Assembly: GCF_018130165.1 (NCBI RefSeq) | Contig: NZ_JAFCLZ010000009.1 | Location: 62,001 to 126,000 of the forward strand | Source: Bradyrhizobium sp. JYMT SZCCT0180 | GTDB lineage: Bacteria; Pseudomonadota; Alphaproteobacteria; Rhizobiales; Xanthobacteraceae | DNA length: 64,000 bases | Direction of reading: 5' to 3' | Shown here: piece by piece, positions 17,061 through 26,425 of the stretch | How the letters are laid out: the number at the start of each line of letters is the position of its first letter | Numbering within the stretch: position 1 is the stretch's first letter | Translations under genes and position numbers: made by a program | Notes under the pieces: model-generated | The model's input: the letters and a program-made list of their open reading frames with translations, nothing else | Told to the model about the DNA's origin: nothing | The model's database searches: none

Positions 17061-17699
17061 TTAGTTCCTGCTGGCACAGCTCGGGTAGGGCGCGGGCTCG
17101 CCTAGCACGATCGGACAGACACGAATCGGCTGCAATTGGCGCAACCGCGCCAGCCATCTGGTCTCGTCAATTGCGCCTCGCCCTGCCGCCGGCGCGCGTT
17201 CGGCCCATTGCACCGTGTAGTAATCGGCGCTGCCTTTGACGGTGACGATGAGCGTGGTTTCGCTGTGTTTGTCGGCGCTGGTTTCGACCCGGCCGCAGCT
17301 TGCCACCGCGACATATGCATCTTGATCGCCGAATTTGGTCGCGCCAAATCCTTGCGCTGCGAAGGTGTCGGGACAGGCCGACTTGAACCCACCAACCATC
17401 GAGCCCGCAAAGCTCTCCGGCGAAACCCCGGCGTTGCCGGCGGCCCCCTTGGCGCCGGTCACGGTGATCATCTGGGTCCAGCTCTTGACCGTCTCGCCCT
17501 TCAGCACAGCCTCGCGGACGTAGTTCGTCCCTTTGGTGTTCTCGAACACCGTCGCGAAACTGGCGGGCAAGCTGAACATGACGAGTTGACCGAAGATCGG
17601 CGAGATCACCTTGAACGCGGTGGGGGCCGGACTTTGGGCCGATGCCGACGACGCAAGCAGCGCGCACAAGGCCGCCGAGAAAACTGTCACTCTCGTCAT
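17061..17699 (-). CDS. Exported protein (212 aa)
   Basis: Starts at ATG 17699, with AGGAAG about 7 nt upstream. A signal peptide (1-22, ending SASAQ) and a soluble domain with four cysteines (SACPD, VASCGRV, IRVCPI, PSCASRN) suggest a disulfide-bonded periplasmic protein. An upstream GTG-type extension to 17795 would bury the signal peptide and is rejected. No family is recognised. Confidence 0.8.
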   Translation of the reverse strand: MTRVTVFSAALCALLASSASAQSPAPTAFKVISPIFGQLVMFSLPASFATVFENTKGTNYVREAVLKGETVKSWTQMITVTGAKGAAGNAGVSPESFAGSMVGGFKSACPDTFAAQGFGATKFGDQDAYVAVASCGRVETSADKHSETTLIVTVKGSADYYTVQWAERAPAAGRGAIDETRWLARLRQLQPIRVCPIVLGEPAPYPSCASRN

Positions 17700-17796
17700 T
17701 GGCAGCTTCCTGGCCGACTTCGCCTTGCAATCCGCGCGTCCGATCAGGCCCGCGCGCCGCCGGTTGGGCGTGATCGCCAAAGGGACAAGGGTCAAG

Positions 17797-18033
17797 TCAG
17801 ATGCGAAGCTCCGGCCTGCCGGGGGGGCGGGGCTGGTCCTTGACCGGCTGTGACAGTCGCGTCGCCGCCAATTGAAGCTGGGTTCGCAGGTCGGCGCTGC
17901 ATTGCTTCATCTGATTGCGCAATTCGCGGCGCGTAAAGGTGGTGAGTGAGGGATCGGCGAGTTGCTGCCAAGCCGAGCGCAGCCATTCCTGCAGGGCGCG
18001 GATATCATTATCAAGGATTACGGGCTGGTTCAT
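17797..18033 (-). CDS. Small helical protein (78 aa)
   Basis: Predominantly helical by eye (ALQEWLRSAWQQLADPSLTTF, shown in part, then RRELRNQMKQCSADLRTQLQ), charged, soluble, no signal. The stop is about 100 nt before the ATG of the exported protein on the same strand. Function unknown. Coding is supported by normal codon use and an initiator Met next to a well-formed helix. Confidence 0.65.
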   Translation of the reverse strand: MNQPVILDNDIRALQEWLRSAWQQLADPSLTTFTRRELRNQMKQCSADLRTQLQLAATRLSQPVKDQPRPPGRPELRI

Positions 18034-18181
18034 GCCGCCGAATCTCCAGATGTGATCGCCCCCTAGTTAGGTCTGATTCGTTAACGGAAACCTACTCCGG
18101 GAAACGACGGGCGCGACCCTTACCCTCGGAACGAGCGCGCCCCACATATACGTTGGGTCCGCAGCTTTCCCTGGAGATTCA

Positions 18182-18586
18182 ATGTCCCGCCATCCGGCGC
18201 TTGTTGGCTTCGCAATGCTGGTCAGCCTGATCGCGCCCGGCAGCGCGTTCGCGCAGTTCCCGCCGCCTGCCGGCTCGGCCGGAGCGGGCAATTCCGCGAT
18301 CAGCGGCATACCCTACGGTCCGGCCAATCCCAGCGTGGTCGGCGACCCCAGCGGAATCGGAAACGCCTCCCGGATCCCACCGCCCGGCACCAACACGATG
18401 GTGCCGATCACCGGTTCCGGTTCGGTCAACGCGTCGCCGTCGGGTTCGCGCGTGGTCGTGCCGCCCTATGCGGGCGCGTCACAACGGATCACCGTTCCGC
18501 GCCAGGCAAGGTCAAAGAGGCCGCCCGTACGCCCGCGCGGCCGGGTTGAGACCAGCACGTTCACCGGGATCTGCCGGGGCTGCTAG
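18182..18586 (+). CDS. Exported Gly/Pro/Ser-rich protein (134 aa)
   Basis: A signal peptide (about 1-25, ending GSAFAQ) precedes a low-complexity Gly/Pro/Ser/Asn mature region without predicted structure. It ends in a basic stretch and GICRGC. Such proteins are often surface-associated, but nothing here fixes a role. Divergent from the 78-aa gene. The ribosome site is weak. Confidence 0.65.
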   Translation: MSRHPALVGFAMLVSLIAPGSAFAQFPPPAGSAGAGNSAISGIPYGPANPSVVGDPSGIGNASRIPPPGTNTMVPITGSGSVNASPSGSRVVVPPYAGASQRITVPRQARSKRPPVRPRGRVETSTFTGICRGC

Positions 18587-18615
18587 CGGCGCGCTGCGAG
18601 GCAATGCCATCGCGC

Positions 18616-18798
18616 CTAATGCGGTTGCAGATCGCTCGCCTTCCAGCCGGTGGAAAGCACAAGGAACAAGGCGCGATACGCGTGGTAGCGGGCGGCGGGC
18701 CGGGTTTTCTCCCGTCCGCCTGCAATCATTTTCCCGCTCTGATCGCGCACTTGCCAGCAAAAGTTCCGGCGGCGCTTGAAGATGACAAATTCCAGCAT
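18616..18798 (-). CDS. Small DUF1508-like protein (60 aa)
   Basis: From the ATG at 18798 the protein reads MLEFVIFKRRRNFCWQVRDQ, then GKMIAGG and a helix ending ARYHAYRALF. The pattern strand, W-x-VRD-x-x-G-K-x-I-A-x-G resembles the YegP/DUF1508 repeat, but only one copy is present. No good ribosome site was found, so both start and coding status are tentative. Confidence 0.45.
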   Translation of the reverse strand: MLEFVIFKRRRNFCWQVRDQSGKMIAGGREKTRPAARYHAYRALFLVLSTGWKASDLQPH

Positions 18799-18906
18799 CG
18801 GAGGCCGGAACACCGCGGGGGGCCAGTTATTCCAGGGAAAATGCGGAGAATGCACGTTTCGCCTCGCGGAATGCGGTTTCCGATTCAGAACGGGACGCAA
18901 GTTCAA

Positions 18907-19245
18907 CGCTTTATGGCCGATTCTCTTCCAGAATGTTCGGGCGGCAGGCTTGATTGCGATGCGTGGGGCTTGCCCAAGGGCACGGCATTCTTGCCGACCG
19001 GTGCCGATCCAGCACCCTCAACATGAAAACCCCCGCCGGCCCTGAGGATCGGCGGGGGCGTATGGGAAAGATGGTGCGAGGCCGGGCGGTGCCCAGGTGT
19101 CGCGCCAAGGACCCATGTCAAATCAGCCCTATCGAACAGTCCCGGGCAAGACGATTTTGTAAGCAATGCTGCCTGCGTTTAATGCACCGCTGCGCCAGCG
19201 CGTGATTTTTGCGCGCGATCCTGGCGGCATCACGCGACCAATCGA
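18907..19245. other. Intergenic, one terminator, otherwise nothing recognised
   Basis: 339 bases between two minus-strand genes. Apart from the hairpin at 19030-19058 I see no protein with a ribosome site, no repeat and no RNA gene. Confidence 0.5.
19026..19058 (-). terminator. Probable intrinsic terminator
   Basis: On the minus strand CCCCCGCC (19058-19051) pairs with GGCGGGGG (19037-19030), followed by TTTTC. It would end the transcript of the exported-protein gene at 19246-19617, about 190 nt after its stop. Confidence 0.65.
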
Positions 19246-19617
19246 TTACTCCGCGATGAATGACGTCGTCTTGGTCCCGGAATCGTAGCGCAGCCTGAGC
19301 ACGTTGAATTTGCACAGATTGACGTTCTTCCAGAGCACCGATTCATCGTAATTCGCCCAATCCACCTTGATGTTCCAGACGCAGCCGTCGTCCTCGTCCT
19401 CATCGAATTCGACGTAAGCGGTGTCCTGGTTCTTCAGGGTCTTGTCGAGTTCGTTCTCCCATTCGTCGAGGCCGTCATCGGGCGAATTGAAACCCAAAAA
19501 CTTGATCGCATAGCCGGTCTCGTTGATGACCGAAACGTTGCGGTTGTCGGCGGCGAAAGCGGGCGCGGCGGCGAGCGATAGTCCAAGCACGATCAACGCG
19601 GATAAAATCGTCTTCAT
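19246..19617 (-). CDS. Exported acidic protein (123 aa)
   Basis: The ATG at 19617 has AGGAGC 7 nt upstream, and the signal peptide (about 1-22, ending APAFAAD) fits this start. The mature part is acidic (EFDEDEDDGCVW) with two cysteines, and a beta-rich stretch ending LRYDSGTKTTSFIAE. The acidic cluster could bind a divalent cation, which is a guess. Monocistronic. Confidence 0.8.
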   Translation of the reverse strand: MKTILSALIVLGLSLAAAPAFAADNRNVSVINETGYAIKFLGFNSPDDGLDEWENELDKTLKNQDTAYVEFDEDEDDGCVWNIKVDWANYDESVLWKNVNLCKFNVLRLRYDSGTKTTSFIAE

Positions 19618-20040
19618 TTGAAATGCTCCTGGCGGCACAAGGCGTGCGGCGATGCGTCTAGCAACCTTTGCGTTGGCGGTCCTCTCACGCAGCGCACGAT
19701 GATCGTAATCTGAACATCCGTATTTGTCCGGGTTAGCGGCACGCGGCTTCGCAATCTATAACGGCCTCGCTAACAGCGGGGGGCAGGGTGGTCGCTCATC
19801 ACAGTGAACGCCTTTCCACTGGAGGCTCACGAGGCCCGGACTCCTAGGCACTCCGGGCCTCGTCTACCTCCCACACATCCGCACCTCCGCTCAGCAACCG
19901 ACGGCGATCGTTTCACCGCTGAGATTGCGAACACCTTCATTCTGTAGCTGCTGCGCGGTTCATCCGACTGTCGCAAAACCTTCGGGCTGCGGTCAATTTG
20001 GACGGGCACCCTTCGTCGCGATTCGACGAGGATGCTTTGA
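19618..20040. other. Intergenic region before phoD with one strong hairpin
   Basis: 423 bases between divergent genes. They hold the hairpin at 19830-19862 and presumably the phoD promoter. I looked for a Pho box of 7-4-7 form and found none convincing here, unlike the phn promoters. Confidence 0.5.
19830..19862. other. Strong GC hairpin of unknown role
   Basis: CGAGGCCCGGA and TCCGGGCCTCG form a perfect 11-bp stem with an 11-nt loop. Neither strand has a T run after it, so it is not a standard terminator. No gene on either strand ends nearby. Confidence 0.6.
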
Positions 20041-21642
20041 ATGCCGATTGGAATACGCGCGAAGCAAGACTTGACCGGACAAGGCTTGACCAGACGTCAA
20101 TTGCTGGTTCGGTCCGCATCCACTGCCGCGGTCGCAGCATTGGGAAGTGTTGCCAGACCTTATCTGAGCCGCGCCGCGGATCGTCCGCACATCGCCAGCG
20201 GGATCGCGTCAGGCGACGTCTCGGCCGATTCCGCGGTGATATGGGCAAGGGCCGATCGCGCCGCGCGCATGCAGGTGGAGTGCTCGACCGACGAGAGCTT
20301 CAAGTCGATCCTTGGCGTCGCATCGTCGGAAGCGCTGCCCGAGCATGACTTCACCTCGAAGCTTTTGCTCGATGGCCTTCCGCCGGGGCAGGATATTTTC
20401 TACCGGGTGCGTTTCGCTGATATCGGCGAGTCCGGGATTTCGGGTGAGGCACAGGGCGGCCATTTCCGTACTGCGCCGGTAGTGCGACACGCGGTCTCGT
20501 TCGTGTGGTCGGGCGATACCGCTGGCCAGGGCTGGGGCATCGATCTCGCCCGCGGCGGCATGCGGACCTACAAAACCATGCTCGAAAACCGCCCGGACTT
20601 CTTCATCCATTCCGGCGATCACATTTACGCCGACTGTCCGATCGAAGCCGAATTGAAGCTGCCGGACGGAGGCCTTTGGCGGAACATCGTCACCGAAGAC
20701 AAATCCGTCGTTGCCCACAGCCTCGCGCAGTATCGCGCCAACTACAAATATAACTTGCTCGACGAGAATCTGCGCGCCTTCAACGCGCAAGTGCCGATGC
20801 TCGCGCAGTGGGACGATCATGAAGTCACCAATGACTGGGCACCGATCGGCACCGCCGACGAGACCGGCTACGCCGAAGACGGCAGCTCCCGCCTGGTGGC
20901 GCGGGCGGCCCGCGCGTTTCATGAATTCATGCCGATCCGCAACCTGGCCGGGCAGGCGGGGCGGATCTATCGCAAGGTCGCCTACGGGCCGCTGCTCGAC
21001 GTCTTTCTGATCGACATGCGCAGCTATCGCGATTCGACGTGGAATAATCGCGACGACCGCAGCGACACCTGCATTCTCGGCCCGGCGCAACTGGCCTGGC
21101 TGAAGCGTGAACTGACGGCGTCCGATGCGACGTGGAAGGTCATTGCCGCCGACATGCCGATCGGATTGATCAGCGAGGATGCGATCGCGCTTGGCGACGG
21201 CCCACCGGAGCGGCGCGAATGCGAGATTGCCGATCTGCTGTCCTTCATGAAGCGCATGGGTATCAGCAACACGGTGTGGCTGACGGCCGACATGCACTAT
21301 ACGGCTGCGCATCGCTACCATCCGAACCGGGCGGTATTCCAGGATTTCGAGCCGTTCTGGGAGTTCGTCTCCGGACCGCTGCATGCGGGGACCTGGGCGC
21401 CGGCCCCGCTGGACAATACGTTCGGACCGGCGGTGGCGTTCCAAAAGGGCTGCAGCGCGGAGCAGGGCGAAAACCTCGCGCCATGTTTCGGTTTGCAGTT
21501 CTTCGGCCGCGTCGATATCGATGGCCGATCGGAGGTCATGACGGTGACCTTGAAGGATGTCGATAATCGGGATCTATGGTCGGTGGATATCGACCCGCGT
21601 CCGGATGGACGGCAGAAGCAAGTGCTGTCGCAACACATCTGA
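20041..21642 (+). CDS. phoD: Alkaline phosphatase D, Tat-exported
   Basis: A secreted phosphomonoesterase/diesterase of the PhoD family that releases phosphate from organic esters, with Fe/Ca in characterised members. A twin-arginine signal (TRRQLL, Arg18-Arg19, hydrophobic run, ending SRAAD) sends the folded enzyme to the periplasm. Metal-site segments are VWSGDTAG, FFIHSGDHIYADCP, AQWDDHEVTNDW and TADMHYTAAHRY. The length of 533 aa is normal. It neighbours the phosphonate locus, forming a phosphorus-acquisition region. Confidence 0.95.
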   Translation: MPIGIRAKQDLTGQGLTRRQLLVRSASTAAVAALGSVARPYLSRAADRPHIASGIASGDVSADSAVIWARADRAARMQVECSTDESFKSILGVASSEALPEHDFTSKLLLDGLPPGQDIFYRVRFADIGESGISGEAQGGHFRTAPVVRHAVSFVWSGDTAGQGWGIDLARGGMRTYKTMLENRPDFFIHSGDHIYADCPIEAELKLPDGGLWRNIVTEDKSVVAHSLAQYRANYKYNLLDENLRAFNAQVPMLAQWDDHEVTNDWAPIGTADETGYAEDGSSRLVARAARAFHEFMPIRNLAGQAGRIYRKVAYGPLLDVFLIDMRSYRDSTWNNRDDRSDTCILGPAQLAWLKRELTASDATWKVIAADMPIGLISEDAIALGDGPPERRECEIADLLSFMKRMGISNTVWLTADMHYTAAHRYHPNRAVFQDFEPFWEFVSGPLHAGTWAPAPLDNTFGPAVAFQKGCSAEQGENLAPCFGLQFFGRVDIDGRSEVMTVTLKDVDNRDLWSVDIDPRPDGRQKQVLSQHI

Positions 21643-21662
21643 CGCTGCGGCAAAGGCGGCGT

Positions 21663-22370
21663 CTAACCCTGGCCTGGCATGAGGACGTGCTGCCTGACGA
21701 TCCGGAAGCGGGAATCCGCACTGTCCTGACGGAACAGCGCGAGCCGGTCGATTGCGAGCGTCTCGAGGCCGAGGGTGGAAAAACGATTCCTCAGCATCGC
21801 CAGAACGGTCTCCAGCCGGTTTGCGTCAAGCCGGCCGGTCAGCGTCATGTGGAAACGAAACTCTTCCATCACATAGGGATAGCCCCAGCGGTCGAGATGG
21901 GCGCGCTGCGCCGATGTCAGTCGGGAAGGATTGCGGCGCGCACGGTCCGCTTCGGTGAGCGGCGCACGGAACGTATCGAATTCGCTGACGCAGTCGGCCG
22001 CAAGGCGGATCAAATCGCGCGGCGGATCAGCCGGGATTACCGCAATGAAGCCACTGATCGAACCGACCACTGGCCTGATGACTGGAATCGTGCGGGCCGT
22101 TGCGGCGAAGGCGGCACACGCCGCGAGGAGTTCGGCTTCCGTCCTGCCTTGCGCCAGCGAGAAGGGCGCCTTCAGCGTGGCGTGAAAGCCGTATTTGCGG
22201 GGATCGGCCGTCAGGTCCTGCCAATCCGGTGCAGCGCTGGCGACGTCTTCCGGAAACGGCAGGTCTTCGCCGCCGAAGGCGTCATAGCCAAGCATTTGCG
22301 CGCCGAAGCGATTGAGGTCGCTGGCCTGCGCCGGGGCGTAGTAGATCGCGTAACGCGGATAATTCGACAT
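21663..22370 (-). CDS. DUF1045 2H-phosphoesterase of phosphonate loci
   Basis: A 235-aa soluble protein with two HxTx motifs, His63 in FHATLKAPF and His174 in FHMTLTG, the mark of 2H phosphoesterases that open cyclic phosphates. The family (putative phosphonate metabolism protein) is known mainly from C-P lyase neighbourhoods. No phnP is visible, so this enzyme may cleave the cyclic ribose phosphate made by C-P lyase; that is inference. It is last of the minus-strand unit, separated from phnM2 by a repeat, and converges on phoD. Confidence 0.88.
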   Translation of the reverse strand: MSNYPRYAIYYAPAQASDLNRFGAQMLGYDAFGGEDLPFPEDVASAAPDWQDLTADPRKYGFHATLKAPFSLAQGRTEAELLAACAAFAATARTIPVIRPVVGSISGFIAVIPADPPRDLIRLAADCVSEFDTFRAPLTEADRARRNPSRLTSAQRAHLDRWGYPYVMEEFRFHMTLTGRLDANRLETVLAMLRNRFSTLGLETLAIDRLALFRQDSADSRFRIVRQHVLMPGQG

Positions 22371-22380
22371 CGGTGCAGAC

Positions 22381-22440
22381 TAAAGCGTTTTCGAGCGAAG
22401 TGGAGCCCGGTTCGCGTGAAGAAAACGCGTCAAGACAAAA
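22381..22440 (+). repeat. GCGTTTTC-GAAAACGC intergenic repeat
   Basis: A full copy: AAAGCGTTTTCGAGCGAAG, centre GGTTCGCGTG, then AAGAAAACGCGTCAA. It lies between two genes of one presumed operon (phnM2 and DUF1045), where it may influence mRNA processing or relative expression. Confidence 0.82.
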
Positions 22441-22451
22441 GACTCGGCGCG

Positions 22452-23645
22452 TCAGGCGGCCGCAACCGTCTTGCGCGGCGCCGTTGAGGGACTGCGCAGG
22501 CGGCCAGCCTCTGTCAGATGCACCAGGCGTCCGGCGGCCATGACGGCGACGACACGCGGCCGCAGCGGCACCTTGTCATCAACGAAGATAATGTCGGCAC
22601 GCTGGCCGGCGGCGAGCACGCCGCGATCGGTGAGGCCGGCGGCACGGGCGGGGGCTGAGGATATCAGCTGCCAGGCCTCGGCCAGCGGCAGCACGCCATC
22701 GGCAGCAAGACGGAACGCTGCCAATAGCTGCGCCGGATAATAATAGTCCGACGCCAGCACCGAACACAGACCCTTGGCGATCATGTCGGACGCCTTGGTC
22801 CAGCCGGTATGGCTGCCGCCGCGGACGACATTGGGCGCGCCGAACACGATGAAGTCGCCGGCCTCAGCCGCCTCGCGCGCGGTTTCCTCATTGACCGGAA
22901 ACTCGGCGATGCCGACGCCCTGCGCCCTAAACGCCTTCCGCATCTCGGGGCTTTCGTCGTCATGCGACAGCATGCGCACATTGGCGTCACGCGCCGCTTT
23001 CGCCAGCCGGGCGATCGAGGCGGGCACTTCGTGCGCGCGGCCAACGACGCTCGCCACCAGCAAATCGAACGCCTCGTTCGAAAGCCCGGTGCGTTCGACC
23101 ATGCGGCTGCGCTTTTGCGGCTTGTCGAGGTTGGCGACCGTACCATCCATGTGGTCGTTGAACGCGAACAGGTCGATGCGCCCGTCCGACAGCCACTCGA
23201 TGATCTCGGCCTCGGCGTCGAGGTTGTAGGTCTCGTGACGCAGATGGAAGCGGGTGTCGGCCGAAAGCTGCGGCCGCATCGACTCGATCGCTTCCAAGAG
23301 CCGCCTTGCGTTGTCGCCTGAGCGCAGGCCCGGCTCCCACGACCAGGTCGTGCCGTGATAGACCGTGGTGATCCCGTTGCTGATCGCCTGGCGGTCGCTG
23401 TCACCAAGGGCGACGTCGATCGGGAAATCGACGCCCGGGCGCGGCATCATCTGGCGTTCGAACGCATCGCCATGAAGATCGACGATCCCCGGCAGCACCA
23501 GCAAGCCGCCGGCGTCGATACCCAGCGAAGCGCGGCCCTGGTCGGCGCCGATGGCGCTGATGTCACGGCCCGCGATCCGCAGCGAGGTCTCGTGGATTTC
23601 GTGGCCGAGCAGGGCCCGGCCGCCCTCGATGAAAATGTCAGTCAC
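22452..23645 (-). CDS. phnM2: PhnM-type amidohydrolase, second copy
   Basis: A 397-aa amidohydrolase-fold protein of the PhnM family, which releases pyrophosphate from ribose-1-methylphosphonate 5-triphosphate. Metal-ligand segments are [36 protein letters not shown] and LASDYYYP. It is clearly diverged from the phnM at 33669 (there HTDHLEAH and LRCEIPM). The GTG start at 23645 overlaps the acyltransferase stop (GTGA). A second PhnM beside a complete C-P lyase operon may act on a different substrate. Confidence 0.88.
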   Translation of the reverse strand: MTDIFIEGGRALLGHEIHETSLRIAGRDISAIGADQGRASLGIDAGGLLVLPGIVDLHGDAFERQMMPRPGVDFPIDVALGDSDRQAISNGITTVYHGTTWSWEPGLRSGDNARRLLEAIESMRPQLSADTRFHLRHETYNLDAEAEIIEWLSDGRIDLFAFNDHMDGTVANLDKPQKRSRMVERTGLSNEAFDLLVASVVGRAHEVPASIARLAKAARDANVRMLSHDDESPEMRKAFRAQGVGIAEFPVNEETAREAAEAGDFIVFGAPNVVRGGSHTGWTKASDMIAKGLCSVLASDYYYPAQLLAAFRLAADGVLPLAEAWQLISSAPARAAGLTDRGVLAAGQRADIIFVDDKVPLRPRVVAVMAAGRLVHLTEAGRLRSPSTAPRKTVAAA

Positions 23646-24310
23646 GATGCTGCACCCTGATGCCTGATCTGCGCGCGGACGGAGCCCGCGCCTGCTTCGT
23701 ATTTTGCCAGAAAATCCTCGACCGTGAGCTTGCGGAAATCGGGCAGGGCGCAGCGCAGCGTCTCATGGTCCCAATTCCACCAGGCAAGCTCGGCGAGCCG
23801 GCCGGCGACCTCTTCCGAAAACCGCCGTTTGATCGGCCGCGCTGGATTGCCGCCGACGATGGTGTAGGCCGGGACGTCCTTGGTCACGATCGCGCCGGCG
23901 GCGATCACTGCGCCGGTGCCGATGTTGCGGCCGGGCAAAATGATCGCGCCATGCCCGATCCAGACGTCATGGCCGATATGGATGTGGTGCGCGCGCCGCC
24001 ATTCGAAGAACTCGGCGTCGTCGCTCTCGCCGGGAAAATAGGCGCTGGCCCGGTAGGTGAAGTGCGCCTGCGTCGCGCGGTGCATCGGATGATTGCCCGG
24101 ATTGATCCTGGTCATCGCCGCGATCGAGCAGAATTTGCCGATGGAAGTGTAGGTGATCTGGGCGTCGTTGACGACGTAGGAATAGTCGTCCATCGACACT
24201 TCATGCAGGATCGTGCGCGCGCCGACTTCGCAATAGGCACCGAGCCGGGTGTCGTGCAATTTCGCCGTGGGATCGACGGTCGGGTCGACTGAAAGCATTT
24301 TGCCGGCCAT
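23642..24310 (-). CDS. Hexapeptide-repeat acyltransferase of phosphonate loci
   Basis: A left-handed beta-helix acetyltransferase of 222 aa. Hexapeptide turns run through the middle ([13 protein letters not shown] turns and [20 protein letters not shown]) and a C-terminal [13 protein letters not shown] cap is present. The family is known from phosphonate clusters and may acetylate aminoalkylphosphonates, although the acceptor is not proven. The ATG at 24310 has GGAGAG about 9 nt upstream; a GTG at 24343 is less likely. It is first in the minus-strand unit, behind a three-heptamer Pho box. Confidence 0.88.
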   Translation of the reverse strand: MAGKMLSVDPTVDPTAKLHDTRLGAYCEVGARTILHEVSMDDYSYVVNDAQITYTSIGKFCSIAAMTRINPGNHPMHRATQAHFTYRASAYFPGESDDAEFFEWRRAHHIHIGHDVWIGHGAIILPGRNIGTGAVIAAGAIVTKDVPAYTIVGGNPARPIKRRFSEEVAGRLAELAWWNWDHETLRCALPDFRKLTVEDFLAKYEAGAGSVRAQIRHQGAAS

Positions 24311-24367
24311 TCGGGCGTCTCTCCGCGACAAAGATGGTGTCACGATGGCACCTCATCAACGGGCATG

Positions 24368-24396
24368 ATGACATCTTCGTGACGGTTGCATGACGG
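24368..24396 (-). promoter_or_regulatory. Pho box with three heptamers (minus unit)
   Basis: Read on the minus strand: CCGTCAT (24396-24390), CCGTCAC (24385-24379) and ATGTCAT (24374-24368), each separated by 4 nt, the 7-4-7 PhoB pattern extended to three repeats. It ends 57 nt before the acyltransferase ATG. Confidence 0.75.
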
Positions 24397-24444
24397 ATAT
24401 CGCATGCGCGATGAGGGTGTGGACGACGCCGCACCGCAGCGTGA

Positions 24445-24462
24445 TTGTCACACAACTGTAAA
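24445..24462 (+). promoter_or_regulatory. Pho box upstream of phnC
   Basis: TTGTCAC, a 4-nt spacer (ACAA), then CTGTAAA, close to the PhoB direct repeat (consensus CTGTCAT). It lies 46 nt before the phnC ATG, a suitable place for activation under phosphate limitation. Confidence 0.78.
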
Positions 24463-24508
24463 GTCCAATCGCTAGCGATGATCCACGAGTGGGATTCTGG
24501 AGCATTGC

Positions 24509-25324
24509 ATGCTGGTGGTGGAAGGTTTGACGTGCCGTTTCGGCACAAAAGCCGCAGTGGATGATGCGTCATTTTCGATCGCGCCTGGTAGCTTCGTCGG
24601 CGTGATCGGCCGCTCCGGCGCCGGCAAGTCGACGCTGTTGCGGATGATCAATCGCCTCGCTGAGCCTTCCGAAGGCCGCATCCTGTTCGAAGGCGTCGAC
24701 GTCACCGCGCTGCGCGGCAAGGATTTACGGCAGTGGCGCGCCCGCTCGGCGATGATATTTCAACAGTTCAATCTGGTCGGCCGGCTCGATGTGCTGACCA
24801 ATGTGTTGATGGGGCGGCTCGCCGAAATTCCGTCCTGGCGTTCGCTCACGCAAACCTGGCCCGAACGGGACAAGGCGCTGGCGATGTCGGCGCTCGAGCA
24901 GTTCGACATGGCTTCGCTTGCAGCCCAGCGCGCCGACCAGCTCTCCGGAGGTCAACAGCAGCGGGTCGCGATCGCGCGTGCGCTGGTGCAGGAGCCGGAC
25001 ATCATTCTCGCCGACGAGCCGATCGCTTCGCTCGACCCACGCAACACGCGGATCGTGATGGATGCGCTGCTGCGCATCAACAAGCATTTCGGCATCACCG
25101 TGATCTGCAACCTGCATTCGCTCGACCTGGCGCGAACCTATTGCGACCGTCTGATCGGCATGTCCGCGGGCCGCATCGTGTTCGACGGGGCGCCGGCGAC
25201 GCTGACCGACCTCATCGCGCGCGAGCTTTACGATCTCGAAGCCAACGACGTCATGGGCGCGGCACCCGCTCATGCGCCTGGCGGTGCTGCCGTCCCGGAG
25301 CTGGGCACCGCGGCGGCGGCCTGA
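24509..25324 (+). CDS. phnC: Phosphonate ABC transporter ATPase
   Basis: The ATP-binding subunit of the phosphonate/phosphate-ester importer, 271 aa, at the inner face of the membrane. Walker [11 protein letters not shown]-loop FQQFNLV, signature [15 protein letters not shown], Walker [13 protein letters not shown] and the H-loop region CNLHSLDLA are all present. TGGAGC precedes the ATG. It is first of phnC-phnD-phnE-phnE, behind a Pho box. The last 15 residues are an Ala-rich tail. Confidence 0.96.
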   Translation: MLVVEGLTCRFGTKAAVDDASFSIAPGSFVGVIGRSGAGKSTLLRMINRLAEPSEGRILFEGVDVTALRGKDLRQWRARSAMIFQQFNLVGRLDVLTNVLMGRLAEIPSWRSLTQTWPERDKALAMSALEQFDMASLAAQRADQLSGGQQQRVAIARALVQEPDIILADEPIASLDPRNTRIVMDALLRINKHFGITVICNLHSLDLARTYCDRLIGMSAGRIVFDGAPATLTDLIARELYDLEANDVMGAAPAHAPGGAAVPELGTAAAA

Positions 25325-25404
25325 GCGTTTTCTTCTGTAACAGGGCGGCCGCTTGCAAACCTGCAAACGGCCAAAAAATGCGTAACACAACAAGAGGGCA
25401 CACC

Positions 25405-26343
25405 ATGATCAACCGTCGTATCGTTCTGGCCGGCGCGGCCGCGCTGGCGTTTTCGGCCTCCAGCGCTTCTGCGCAGGACTGGAAGGGCAAATATCCGGAA
25501 CTGACCTTCGCCGTCGTGCCGGCGGAAAACGCTTCTGGCGTGACCGAGCGCTGGGCGCCTTTCGTCGCCTATCTCTCCAAGGAACTCGGCGTGAAGGTCA
25601 CGCTGCGCATTGCCAACGACTACGCCGCCGTCATCGAAGGCCAGCGCTCCGGCAACATCCATATCGCCAGCTACGGCTCGGCGTCGTTCGCGCGCGCGCG
25701 GATGACCGGCGTCAAGACCGATGCGTTCGCCAACGACATCAATGCCGATGGCTCGACGGGTTATTACTCGGTGTTCTTCGTCAAGGCGTCGAGCCCGTAC
25801 AAGAACATCGACCAGCTGAAGGGCAAGAATCTCGCCTTGGTCGATCCGAATTCGACGTCCGGCAACAACGTGCCGCGCTTCGAACTCGACAAGCTGGGCA
25901 TCTCCGATGCCGACACGTATTTTGGCAAGGTCGTGTTCAGCGGCAGCCATGAGAACGCCATACTGGCGCTCACGCAGGGCACCGTCGAAGTCGCCGCCAA
26001 TCAATGGACCACCGACAACGACTCCACGCTGGCCCAGATGCTGACCAAAGGCATGCTGAAGAACGCCGACGGCACAGCGATGAAGAAGGAGGATTTCCGG
26101 ATCGTCCACAAATCCGCGCCCATTCTCAATGGGCCCTATGCCTATAATTCGGACCTTCCGGACGGCCTGAAGGCCGGCATCGCCAAGGCGTTCGCGGATG
26201 CACCGACCAAGGACAAGGCCGCCTTCGACCGTCTTTCCGACGGCCAGAAAAAGGCCTTCAACCCCGCCACGACAAAGGATTGGGACGGTATGATCGACCT
26301 GATCAAGTTCGTGGACAACCTTCGCAAGAAGAAGGCGTCCTGA
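25405..26343 (+). CDS. phnD: Phosphonate-binding periplasmic protein
   Basis: A 312-aa substrate-binding protein of the PhnD family. A signal peptide (1-22, ending SSASAQ) precedes a two-lobed domain: LTFAVVPAENASG, IASYGSASFARARM, YYSVFFVKASSPY, DPNSTSGNNVPRF and SGSHENAILALTQG. The ligand contacts of the family (Ser/Thr-Ser loop) fall in STSGNNVP. AGAGGG lies about 9 nt before the ATG at 25405. A terminator follows, so phnD can be made in excess over the permeases. Confidence 0.96.
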   Translation: MINRRIVLAGAAALAFSASSASAQDWKGKYPELTFAVVPAENASGVTERWAPFVAYLSKELGVKVTLRIANDYAAVIEGQRSGNIHIASYGSASFARARMTGVKTDAFANDINADGSTGYYSVFFVKASSPYKNIDQLKGKNLALVDPNSTSGNNVPRFELDKLGISDADTYFGKVVFSGSHENAILALTQGTVEVAANQWTTDNDSTLAQMLTKGMLKNADGTAMKKEDFRIVHKSAPILNGPYAYNSDLPDGLKAGIAKAFADAPTKDKAAFDRLSDGQKKAFNPATTKDWDGMIDLIKFVDNLRKKKAS

Positions 26344-26363
26344 TCGATCGGCGGAGCGAGACC

Positions 26364-26392
26364 AGGCCGGGTCCATGCGACCCGGCCTTTTT
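26364..26392 (+). terminator. Intercistronic terminator after phnD
   Basis: AGGCCGGGTC and GACCCGGCCT form a 10-bp stem with loop CATGC, followed by TTTT. Its place between phnD and the first phnE suggests partial termination that keeps the binding protein above the permeases. Confidence 0.85.
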
Positions 26393-26425
26393 CCGTTCAG
26401 GACATAACCGGCACAGCAGCCTACC

